Below, one piece after another: positions 15,328-23,005 of a DNA stretch of 36,741 nucleotides. A program made the position numbers and the translations under genes. The stretch is from Cupriavidus phytohabitans (GTDB lineage Bacteria; Pseudomonadota; Gammaproteobacteria; Burkholderiales; Burkholderiaceae): positions 1 to 36,741 of the forward strand of contig NZ_AUFE01000053.1 in assembly GCF_000426345.1 (NCBI RefSeq), given 5' to 3'. A model generated the notes under the pieces. The model was given only the letters and a program-made list of their open reading frames with translations. It was not told where the DNA came from and did no database searches. Every line of letters begins with the position of its first letter. Position 1 is the stretch's first letter.

Positions 15328-15815
15328 CAGGGCGACCACCGCGCGCTGGACAATCTTGTCTTCCAGCGCCGTGACGCCTAACGGACGCTGCCTTCCGTCT
15401 GCCTTTGGAATGAACTGCCGCCTTACCGGCATCGCTCTGTAGCTGCCGCGATGAATTCGTCGATGTAGGTCTTGAAGTTTGACCTCCAACTCTGCATCGT
15501 AGTCATGCCACGTCACCCATCGATGCCGGGTGCGGCACGGCGCTTGAGCGCCAGAAACGCTTCCCTCAGCAGGTCCACCGTGACATGGTGCAGCAGCGAT
15601 GTGAACTTCTCCTTCTTCCCCTGCCTTGCAGCGTGCCGTACACGTTCCGGCCCCTGTGACACGCTACCGCGGCTCTGTGTCCGTCGCGTGCGTGGTTGGC
15701 CCGTGTTCCCCTTGGTCCTCGCCCTTGGCTCCACCCACTCCGTAGCCGGCATGCCGGCCTTGTTCGCAGGCTTCGTCGCTACTATTGCGAGGTCTGACTT
15801 CTCCAACCCGTGCAT
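15328..15815 (-). pseudogene. ltrA: Group II intron reverse transcriptase/maturase, truncated and frameshifted
   Basis: The N-terminal frame reads MHGLEKSDLAIVATKPANKA, then LLHHVTVDLLREAFLALKRR and AAPGIDG, ending at a stop at 15513. One missing base there shifts into the frame that continues TWHDYDAELEVKLQDLHRRI and FIPKADGRQRPLGVTALEDK. This is the start of the reverse-transcriptase domain of bacterial group II intron LtrA proteins, normally about 420-480 residues. Homology stops at VQRAVVAL, where an IS5 transposase fragment begins. The YADD catalytic centre, maturase and endonuclease domains are all missing. The upstream stretch to about 15960 may be part of the intron RNA, but I cannot place its 5' end. 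Confidence 0.8.
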
Positions 15816-15961
15816 CATCGGCTTCGGCTCCTCGCCTTCCCGACACGGGCCGGCGGACCGATGTGGTCCCGGCGGTCAGGTTGGAGATCTCCTGGTTCCC
15901 GCGCAAGGAGCGTGCGTACATGCCAGGTTCTACGACCACGCCGGACTCCCGCGTCGCTTGC

Positions 15962-16126
15962 GATGACGCGCAGCAGGATGTTGCCTTCCACGTACTGGAA
16001 CGTGTCGGCATCCGAGACAAGAACGATATCGTGGCTCAATGGCTGGCCTGCACGTACCCCTACCGACGCTTCGCTGACCTCCTCACGGATGCCCGGGCAC
16101 GGCTCGCGGCCAATGCGGATCGCTAA
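15962..16126 (+). pseudogene. C-terminal fragment of an unrecognised gene
   Basis: On the strand opposite the IS5 and intron pieces, a frame reads DDAQQDVAFHVLERVGIRDK and then IVAQWLACTYPYRRFADLLT before a stop at 16124-16126. Composition and codon use look like real coding sequence, whereas the same frame upstream (15785-15961) looks like non-coding intron sequence. It is probably the tail of a gene left between two mobile-element fragments. I do not recognise the family. Confidence 0.35.
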
Positions 16127-16179
16127 TCCTTCATTGCAGTGGACTTGCACCACCTACTCCTTGCCGGTCTTCCCGGCGC

Positions 16180-16505
16180 ACCCAGTACACGTTCTCCGCC
16201 CAGCGCTCACACACCGACTCATCGCTTTCGTTGTAGGCGTGTTTAAGGTACAGCAGCCCGACCATCAGCCGGATCGGCAGGCGAGGCCGGCCAGCGGCAC
16301 TGACGCCGGCACCGGCCACTGCCAGCGTCGGACCAAACAAGTCCTCGCCGACCACAGTGCGTCCATCCTTCCCCTTGCGCGCAAGAACCGGCGCCAGGGC
16401 AGCCTCAATGTTGTTCCATGGCATCCGGGTCGCCAGCACTGCGAGCGGATGCCGCAGATCAATCATCCCGTCCAAGCGGCTGCGAAAGAAGTCCGGTGTG
16501 CTCAT
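16180..16505 (-). pseudogene. IS5-type transposase, N-terminal fragment
   Basis: The frame starts MSTPDFFRSRLDGMIDLRHP and continues with DLFGPTLAVAGAGVSAAGRP and LPIRLMVGLLYLKHAYNESD, the DUF772-type N-terminal domain of IS5-family transposases. Homology stops at CERWAENVYWV and is replaced by an unrelated tail. The internal part of what looks like the same transposase lies at 15032-15327, beyond the intron fragment. The IS end probably lies between 16505 and 16560. Confidence 0.8.
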
Positions 16506-16631
16506 CAGCAAGGCCCTCAAATCTCCCAGGATTTGAATCAGATTCCTATTCGATCTGGGAGTTCGGCACGCAGCACAATTCTTCCGAAGCCTTGCTGCGC
16601 CTTACCCTTCAGCATTCTGCAGGCCTGACTA

Positions 16632-16841
16632 ATGATGATGGTTGCACACGGATTTTGGCATTGGATCGCCTTTGCGGTTATGGTGCTGGTGCTGCTTTAT
16701 CCCATTGGCCGGATTCCGATGCGAATCGGCTTCTCGCCGTTCTGGGCGATTCTGGCCTTTGCACCGATCTTGAACCTGATTGGGCTTTGGCTGCTCGCCT
16801 TCATCGAATGGCCAAGGCACGGCTCCAAACGATCTGAATAG
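16632..16841 (+). CDS. Small inner-membrane protein
   Basis: This 69-residue protein, starting MMMVAHGFWHWIAFAVMVLV, has two hydrophobic helices (about residues 7-24 and 38-58) separated by the basic turn PIGRIPMRIGFSPFW. It ends in a short charged tail. The pattern HGFWHW, PIGRI, RIGFSPFWAIL, LNLIGLWLLAF recurs in small proteobacterial membrane proteins of unknown function. There is no good ribosome binding site, and three ATG codons in a row leave the start uncertain. It lies directly beyond the IS5 end, so its own promoter may have been lost or replaced. Confidence 0.55.
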   Translation: MMMVAHGFWHWIAFAVMVLVLLYPIGRIPMRIGFSPFWAILAFAPILNLIGLWLLAFIEWPRHGSKRSE

Positions 16842-17315
16842 AGTGTGAAGACAAGGCCTGCGAGCACTGCCAGGGAACCGGAACTGGTTGGGAACCTTGA
16901 GATATTGGCCGGCAATTAAAACTCGAATCCGTCGTACCGCATACCTGCTGCAACAACCCTGGTCGTCAACGGGATCCATCGAGCTTGACGCAAGTCAACC
17001 TGGGAAAAAAGCCCATTTCTAAACTACAGAGGGGCTGACGCGCGGATGGACGCCTACGTACGACGAGTTTGTCAACCAGGGAAATGCGACGGATCTAACA
17101 TTTTCTGACATCAAGGATTCGCGTGGAAGACCCACGCGACCCGCCAGGGCCGTTCGTCCTCAGGTCGTCCAGATTACAAGAATCTTCGATCGTGGGACGT
17201 CAGTCCTGATTCCCGGTTGGCACCCCGCCTCGTTAGAGGCGCGACGATCGCGCCGTCCGGTAGCGCTCTATACGCCACAATTGGCGGGGCTAACGGAAAC
17301 AGGAGAAAGACGGTC
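16842..17315. other. Long leader region of the efflux operon
   Basis: The 474-bp gap has no credible gene. It contains the FNR-like promoter at 16985-17025 and then about 290 bp before the first gene at 17316. That could be a long untranslated leader or hold a second promoter. I saw no clear riboswitch or terminator in it. Confidence 0.5.
16985..17025 (+). promoter_or_regulatory. FNR/ANR-like site with -10 box
   Basis: TTGAC-GCAA-GTCAA (16985-16998) is a perfect dyad close to the FNR/ANR consensus TTGAT-N4-ATCAA. TAAACT at 17020-17025 is a plausible -10 box whose centre is 31 bp from the dyad centre. That places the activator at about -41.5, the class II position used by FNR. Transcription would run rightward into the exported protein and the efflux operon. 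Confidence 0.6.
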
Positions 17316-17768
17316 ATGGAATCCAATAGCTGGAGGTACGCGGGATGCCTCATCATGGTGGCGCTTTTTATGATGCCATCGCACCTGCTCGCACAGTCTC
17401 GTTTGGAGCGGGATGGCGTGGTGCTTTACTGGGGCCTTCTGCCCGCAGCCATCGTCGCGCAAAGGCATGCGCTTGAAGAGATGCACGGGACCGTCCCTTC
17501 GGGGGGGCGACTTCAGCATCTGGTAGTGGCCCTATTTCGCGCCGATGGCTCTCGCATTGGCGACGCCATCGTGCGCGCACAACTCAGCGAAACAGGCATC
17601 GTCGACTCTCCGCCGAAATATCTGACGCCGATGACCATTAATGGAGAAGCGTCCTACGGACAGATCTTCACGACGGTGCTGAGGGGAACGGCTCACTTCC
17701 GCATTTACGTAAAGCTTCCGAGACGCGATTTGGACATTGAATTCGCAATATCGGCCTCGCCGCAATAA
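17316..17768 (+). CDS. Exported protein of unknown function
   Basis: This 150-residue protein has a signal peptide (MESNSWRYAGCLIMVALFMM, cleavage probably after LLAQ near residue 28) and a compact beta-rich periplasmic domain: VLYWGLLPAAIVAQRHALEE, LQHLVVALFRADGSRIGDAI, PPKYLTPMTINGEASYGQIF, HFRIYVKLP. The closing FRIYVKLPRRDLDIEFAIS resembles the immunoglobulin-like fold of small periplasmic metal-handling or accessory proteins, but I cannot name the family. The ATG at 17316 has AGGAG 10 bases upstream, and the signal peptide starts there. It precedes the HlyD gene by 84 bp and is probably the first gene of that operon. Confidence 0.7.
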   Translation: MESNSWRYAGCLIMVALFMMPSHLLAQSRLERDGVVLYWGLLPAAIVAQRHALEEMHGTVPSGGRLQHLVVALFRADGSRIGDAIVRAQLSETGIVDSPPKYLTPMTINGEASYGQIFTTVLRGTAHFRIYVKLPRRDLDIEFAISASPQ

Positions 17769-17852
17769 ACTGGGGGCGGATCATGCTTCAATTTTCAATC
17801 CGTTCATACCGACCACCAAAGTTTCTCTGATTAATCCAGAACGGAGCCCCCA

Positions 17853-19022
17853 GTGAAGCGGAAAATTCTGAGGTACGGCATTGCCGTGATAGGGATGATA
17901 GCGCTGGCGATAGGGACGGCGCTGTATCTTGGGCAGCGCACCAAGCAGCCGAAAGGCCTGCTAGACGGCAATGGTCAGGTTCGCGGCACGGAGGTAACAG
18001 TTAGCGCGAAGATCGGTGGTGTCGCTGATGTCGTCGCCATTCGAGAGGGCCAGATCTTAAAAACCGGCGATCTTATTATCTCCATTTCGGCACGCGACCT
18101 TGAGGCGCGCCTGGATCAAGCTCGGGCGCAGGCGGCGGGGGCCCAGGCCCTCATCGCGGAACTTGACGCGCAGCTCAAGGCATTCGATGTCATGTCGGAG
18201 CAAGCGAAGGCCAGTGAGATTGTCACTGCGGGTACATCCACACATGAAATCCATCGGCTATCGGAGGCTCTTGCCAGGACGAGAGCAGAAATAGTGGCGG
18301 CCGAAGTTCAGTTCAATCAGGATCGTAGGACGTACGAGCGGTTTGAGAAACTCCTTGCTCAAGGATTCATCAGCAAGAATTACTTCGACGAGCTGGCGGC
18401 TCGCTATCGCGCCTCGGAGGCCAGACTGGTCGCTGCGCGACAGGCTCGTGACGAAGCACAGGCGGCGCTCGAAAAAGGGCGCGCCGTCTCCGGAGAAGTG
18501 GCCATTAAGCGATTGGACGTGCGGCGCATTGCGGCCGAGCAAGAGCGCGTTAGTGCAGCGCGCTTGACGGCGGCGCTTCAGGTCGATGCGGCACGGGCGC
18601 GTGTGGCCGAGCTGGACGCCCAACTGGCCGATACACGGATCCTGGCGCCTGTGGAGGCCACAGTGATGGCCAAGCTTGTCGAACCTGGGGAACTAGTTGC
18701 CGCGGGCCGCCCTCTCGCCACGCTGGTCAATCTTTCAGATCTGTATGTGCGGGTTTACATTCCCGAGCGCGAGGTGGGAAGGATCCGCCTTGGTAACCCG
18801 GCACGTATCTTTGCCGATGCGTTTCGGAACCGGGCATTCCCCGGCAAAGTCATTGAGGTCGCGCAGCAGGCCGAGTTCACCCCAAAGGATGTACATATGA
18901 AGGATGAACGGGAAAAACTGGTCTTCGGCGTCAAGGTCGCAATCGAGAATCCGGACGGGCTGCTTAAACCAGGCATGTTCGCGGACGTTAAGATCAAGGT
19001 AGACCAGGATGCGGCTTGGTGA
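17853..19022 (+). CDS. HlyD-family periplasmic adaptor (YbhG-like)
   Basis: This 389-residue membrane-fusion protein joins an inner-membrane ABC pump to an outer-membrane channel. It has an N-terminal membrane anchor (residues 8-27), a barrel-sandwich/lipoyl half (VTVSAKIGGVADVVAIREGQ), and a long alpha hairpin rich in Ala, Glu and Arg (about 85-260, coiled coil). The second lipoyl half follows (ILAPVEATVMAKLVEPGELV), then a beta-barrel region (LYVRVYIPEREVGRIRLGNP). It starts with GTG at 17853, with CGGAG upstream. Gene order adaptor, double ATPase, permease, permease equals E. coli ybhG-ybhF-ybhS-ybhR. The ATPase gene overlaps its 3' end by 14 bases. The substrate is unknown. Confidence 0.88.
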   Translation: MKRKILRYGIAVIGMIALAIGTALYLGQRTKQPKGLLDGNGQVRGTEVTVSAKIGGVADVVAIREGQILKTGDLIISISARDLEARLDQARAQAAGAQALIAELDAQLKAFDVMSEQAKASEIVTAGTSTHEIHRLSEALARTRAEIVAAEVQFNQDRRTYERFEKLLAQGFISKNYFDELAARYRASEARLVAARQARDEAQAALEKGRAVSGEVAIKRLDVRRIAAEQERVSAARLTAALQVDAARARVAELDAQLADTRILAPVEATVMAKLVEPGELVAAGRPLATLVNLSDLYVRVYIPEREVGRIRLGNPARIFADAFRNRAFPGKVIEVAQQAEFTPKDVHMKDEREKLVFGVKVAIENPDGLLKPGMFADVKIKVDQDAAW

Positions 19023-20535
19023 GACCCATACCGAAGCGAGAACCGGCCTGACAATAGTGACTCCGGCTGTCACCATTCACTCGGTGTCACGGCGCTTTGG
19101 AAAGCGGATTGCCATCGACGATTTGACGCTCGACATCCCCAAAGGGGAACTGTTAGGCATAGTCGGCGCTGACGGCGCTGGCAAGACTACCCTGCTGCAG
19201 ATGATCTGCGCGATTCTGGACCCAAACGAGGGTCGCGTTACAGTTGCCGGATTCGATACCGTCCGCCATGCGGCGAACATCCATGCGACACTGGGCTATG
19301 TCCCGCAGTCCTACTCCTTGTATGGCGAACTGACCGTTGCCGAAAATTTGGCATTTTTCGCCGAAATCCGTGGCGTTCCCGGCCTGGAATTTGCGCATCG
19401 GCGCGAGCTCTTACTTCACTTCTCTGGCCTTGCCCAATTTCTCGATCGTCGCACCAAATCACTCTCCGGAGGCATGCAAAAAAAGCTCGCCGTCTGCTGC
19501 GCCCTTCTACACGAGCCAGATATCCTCGTACTGGATGAACCGACACTCGGCGTCGATCCCATCTCACGGCGAGATCTATGGACGATGCTCTTCGACGCCC
19601 ACGCCAACGGCAAGACTATTATCTGCGCGACTTCATATATGGACGAGGCGGCGCGCTGCGATCGTGTTGCGGTACTGTCTGGCGGCCGGCTCCTTGCATG
19701 TCAGAAGCCAGAGCACTTCGGAATAGACTTTGAAGAGAGCGTAAAGCACCTTCTTTCGCCAAGCGTCTCGATTCCGCAGACACCTGTCTTCTCACCGCGC
19801 GAAGTCATTGGTGAGGCAATCCGCGTCGCCGAACTGACGCGACGGTTCGGCGCTTTTACCGCGGTCGATCATATCAGCTTCACCGTTGCCACGGGCGAGG
19901 TCTTTGGCCTGCTCGGGCCCAACGGTTCGGGAAAAAGCACGACAATCAAGATGCTCACTGGGATCTTGCCAGCTTCAACGGGAAGCATGGAGGTGGCGGG
20001 CATAGACGTGGCTACGCGACCGGGCGCGGTAAAGGGGCGGATTGGATACATGTCGCAGCGCTTCTCGCTCTATACCGACCTGACGGTGGACGAGAACATT
20101 GAATTCTTCGGCACCGTCTACGGCTTGGCCGCTCCAGTGCTTGCCGAGCGGCGGAACTGGGTTTTGGAACTTGCCGGCTTGGCAGGGCAAGAGCGCAAGC
20201 TAGTGAAGACACTTTCCGGTGCGATTAAGCAGCGGCTGGCGCTTGGTTGCGCGGTACTTCATCGGCCAGACGTACTGTTCCTCGACGAGCCAACATCAGG
20301 GGTTGACCCCGTCTCGCGGGCCGCATTCTGGAGGTTGATCGCGGAGATCGCCGGTGTCGGCACCGCGGTGCTGGTGACCACGCACTACATCCGCGAGGCC
20401 GAGCACTGCGACCGTGTAGCCTTTATCGACCGTGGACGCCTCTTGGCAACTGACGCCCCCGCAGCGCTGCGGAAGCGTTACGGGGGTGTGAAACTCGAGG
20501 ACGTATTCATGGCCCTAATCAGAGAAACTAGTTAG
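19009..20535 (+). CDS. ABC transporter ATPase with two nucleotide-binding domains (YbhF-like)
   Basis: This 508-residue protein carries two fused ATPase domains. Domain 1 has Walker A GADGAGKTT (residues 53-61), signature LSGGMQKK and Walker B ILVLDEP. Its switch-histidine position reads CATSYMDEA, without histidine. Domain 2 has GPNGSGKST, Walker B VLFLDEP and an intact histidine (VTTHYIREA), but its signature is LSGAI instead of LSGGQ. Paired sites in the folded protein are therefore probably unequal, as known for YbhF/RbbA-type pumps. It drives the two ABC-2 permeases that follow. Its ATG lies inside the HlyD gene (14-base overlap), so translation is coupled. Confidence 0.88.
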   Translation: MRLGETHTEARTGLTIVTPAVTIHSVSRRFGKRIAIDDLTLDIPKGELLGIVGADGAGKTTLLQMICAILDPNEGRVTVAGFDTVRHAANIHATLGYVPQSYSLYGELTVAENLAFFAEIRGVPGLEFAHRRELLLHFSGLAQFLDRRTKSLSGGMQKKLAVCCALLHEPDILVLDEPTLGVDPISRRDLWTMLFDAHANGKTIICATSYMDEAARCDRVAVLSGGRLLACQKPEHFGIDFEESVKHLLSPSVSIPQTPVFSPREVIGEAIRVAELTRRFGAFTAVDHISFTVATGEVFGLLGPNGSGKSTTIKMLTGILPASTGSMEVAGIDVATRPGAVKGRIGYMSQRFSLYTDLTVDENIEFFGTVYGLAAPVLAERRNWVLELAGLAGQERKLVKTLSGAIKQRLALGCAVLHRPDVLFLDEPTSGVDPVSRAAFWRLIAEIAGVGTAVLVTTHYIREAEHCDRVAFIDRGRLLATDAPAALRKRYGGVKLEDVFMALIRETS

Positions 20536-20556
20536 ATTTGGAACAAGAGGTGCAAC

Positions 20557-21675
20557 ATGCTGATGGCGCTTCTGAGAAAGGAGGCACTTGAAATCCTCCG
20601 CGATCCGATCACGCTCGCGGTGGCCCTGGTATTGCCAGTCATCATGCTGCTTCTGTTTGGCTACGGTTTGTCAATGGACGTGGAGCACATCCGGACCGTT
20701 GTCTACGATCAGGATCGCTCGCAGGAAAGTGCCCGATTTGTTGACGCGTTTACACAGGGCGGCTATTTCGAGCGCCGCGGCAACGTCTGGTCGCTGCGGG
20801 AGGCGAGTGCCGCTCTCGACAAGGGCAACGCGACCGTAGTCATAATCATCCCACCAGATTTTGGGCGTCGACTTTCCGCCGGTGTGGCTGCGCCGGTGCA
20901 AATTCTCATTGACGGCTCCTTCTCGCCCACGGCACTCATCGTTTCGAATTACACGAGCGCGATCGTCAATCAGTTCTCAACACGGCTAGCCGAGCAGCGC
21001 CTCGCCCAATTCGGACTGAAGCCGCCGCCCCCTGTTCGGCTCGAGTCGCGCGTTTGGTTCAACGCACCGATGAAGACGGTGAACTACATCGTTCCTGGAT
21101 TGTTTGCCGTCCTGCTGATGGCGTTTCCACCGATGCTGACTGCTCTCGCGGTGGTCCGTGAACGCGAACGTGGGACGATTGAGCAAATCTACGTCTCCCC
21201 GGTGAGCTCGGCAATGTTTATCGTTGGCAAGATCATTCCGTACGCCGTCATTGCGTTCTGTGAGATGTTGCTGATATTGGTAGTCGGCACCGCCTGGTTT
21301 GAGATTCCCATGCGCGGTAGCCTTGGCTTGTTCCTTGGCGTGTCGATGCTCTATGTGTTCGTGACTGTGGGGCTCGGTGTTGCGATCTCTGCGATGGCCA
21401 AGACGCAGGTCGCAGCGGTGCTTCTGTCTGCCGTTGGTACCTTGATGCCATCGTTCCTCTTCTCGGGGTTCCTCTTCCCGATCGCCACGATGCCGTACAT
21501 GCTGCAAATCTACACCTATGTGTTTCCGACCCGATACTTCAACGATATCAGCCGCGATCTTTTCTTGAAGGGCGTCGGCATCGAGTATTTGTGGGGCAAC
21601 ATTGCGCTCCTCGCACTCTACGCCGTCCTCCTCGTTATCACCGCCAGCCTGACACTGCGAAAGAAGGTGGCGTAA
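20557..21675 (+). CDS. ABC-2-type permease (YbhS-like)
   Basis: This 372-residue inner-membrane permease has one N-terminal helix (about residues 20-38), a large periplasmic domain (about 40-175: VVYDQDRSQESARFVDAF, VQILIDGSFSPTALIVSN), and five C-terminal helices. The ABC-2 motif VVRERERGTIEQIYVSPVS lies on the cytoplasmic side, and the conserved end FPTRYFNDISRDLFLKGVGI is present. It starts 21 bp after the ATPase gene. Its TAA overlaps the ATG of the next permease (TAATG), so the two are translated together and probably form a heterodimer. Confidence 0.88.
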   Translation: MLMALLRKEALEILRDPITLAVALVLPVIMLLLFGYGLSMDVEHIRTVVYDQDRSQESARFVDAFTQGGYFERRGNVWSLREASAALDKGNATVVIIIPPDFGRRLSAGVAAPVQILIDGSFSPTALIVSNYTSAIVNQFSTRLAEQRLAQFGLKPPPPVRLESRVWFNAPMKTVNYIVPGLFAVLLMAFPPMLTALAVVRERERGTIEQIYVSPVSSAMFIVGKIIPYAVIAFCEMLLILVVGTAWFEIPMRGSLGLFLGVSMLYVFVTVGLGVAISAMAKTQVAAVLLSAVGTLMPSFLFSGFLFPIATMPYMLQIYTYVFPTRYFNDISRDLFLKGVGIEYLWGNIALLALYAVLLVITASLTLRKKVA

Positions 21676-22799
21676 TGCGTCGCTTGCTCGCTGCCATTCG
21701 CAAGGAGTTCCGTCAGTTCTTACGCGACTGGCTTCTGGTTGCGCTGGTTGTCTTCACCTACACTGCGGATCTGGTCATCTGCACCAGCGCCCTGTCGTTT
21801 GACGTGCGCAACCTGAAGCTCGCCCTTTATGATGGCGACCGCAGCCAACTGAGCACAAAACTGGTCGAGCGGTTCGTCGCCAGCGATTACTTCACTAGGC
21901 TCATTCGCGTCTCCCGCCTCACGGACGTTGATCATCTGCTTGAGGCGAGCCAGGCAGATCTGGCATTAATCATTCCACCGGGCTTTTCGCAAGACACTGA
22001 TGCCGGGCGCGCGACCGAAGTGCAGATTCTTCTCGATGGAACGAATTCCAATACAGCGAATGCCGCCCGCGGTTATGCCACGGCAATCGTTGGCGGCTTC
22101 GCGCGCGACGTACTAGTGCAGCATGCGGGACGGCACGGAATTATGGTCGAGCTTCCCTCTGTCCGCGCGGAAATGAGAATCTGGTACAACCCACAACTCG
22201 AGTTTTCCCATTTTATGGCGGTGTCGATGATCGTATCTGCGGCATTGATGGTCGGCGTGATTACTGCGGCGGCGGGGTTGGTGCGCGAGAAGGAGTCGGG
22301 AACCATCGAACAGCTTGTCGTGACGCCGCTGCGCAGTCACGAAGTCATCCTTGCGAAAGCAGCACCACCGTTCGTGATCGGCATGCTAGCTCTCGCTCCG
22401 AGCCTATTTATTGCACGAGCGTTTGGCGTGCCCTTGGTAGGCAATTTGGCATTATTTATTGCGGCCTCTGTCATCGCGCTCCTCGCCTTCCTAGCCATCG
22501 GATTCTTCATCGGGACCTTGGCAGAAAATCTACAACAAGCACTCCTGTTAGCCTTTTTCGTTCTTTTTCCTCTGTTGTTTCTTTCCGGCACCATCACACC
22601 GATCGAAAGTTCGCCGGTTGCCATCCAGTTGCTGTCGTTACTGAGTCCGGTAAGGTATTACATGGAGATCGCATTGGGTGTTTTGTTGAAGGGCGTTGGC
22701 CTTGAGATTCTTTGGCCTCAGCTTGCTGCGCTCTCCGGCACTGGGATTGTCCTCGGCGCATGGAGCGTGCTGCGTCTGCGAAGGCAGTTGTTTAGGTAG
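21675..22799 (+). CDS. ABC-2-type permease (YbhR-like)
   Basis: This 374-residue permease is a paralogue of the one before, with the same plan: N-terminal helix, periplasmic domain (LALYDGDRSQLSTKLVERFV, VQILLDGTNSNTANAARGYA), five C-terminal helices, LVREKESGTIEQLVVTPLRS, and the closing LSPVRYYMEIALGVLLKGVG. The ATG at 21675 overlaps the upstream stop; a longer frame from 21591 would lie inside the previous gene. It is the last gene of the adaptor/ATPase/permease set. A gap of 206 bp without a clear terminator separates it from the kinase gene. Confidence 0.88.
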   Translation: MRRLLAAIRKEFRQFLRDWLLVALVVFTYTADLVICTSALSFDVRNLKLALYDGDRSQLSTKLVERFVASDYFTRLIRVSRLTDVDHLLEASQADLALIIPPGFSQDTDAGRATEVQILLDGTNSNTANAARGYATAIVGGFARDVLVQHAGRHGIMVELPSVRAEMRIWYNPQLEFSHFMAVSMIVSAALMVGVITAAAGLVREKESGTIEQLVVTPLRSHEVILAKAAPPFVIGMLALAPSLFIARAFGVPLVGNLALFIAASVIALLAFLAIGFFIGTLAENLQQALLLAFFVLFPLLFLSGTITPIESSPVAIQLLSLLSPVRYYMEIALGVLLKGVGLEILWPQLAALSGTGIVLGAWSVLRLRRQLFR

Positions 22800-23005
22800 C
22801 CGTCGAATGTCCGATACGTGCGACACTGGGCCCACGCGACGAAGGGCGATTCGAAAATTGCGACCATATAATCCGGAGGTCGAGGGCTTCCATACCCTTC
22901 TAGAGATGGCAAATACTGTACTTGGCAGGTGCGACCGCGTCCTGGATCGCTAACGCTCACATTCGTGCTGAATGTGCCGAACTAACCTCAACAGAGAATT
23001 CCGCC

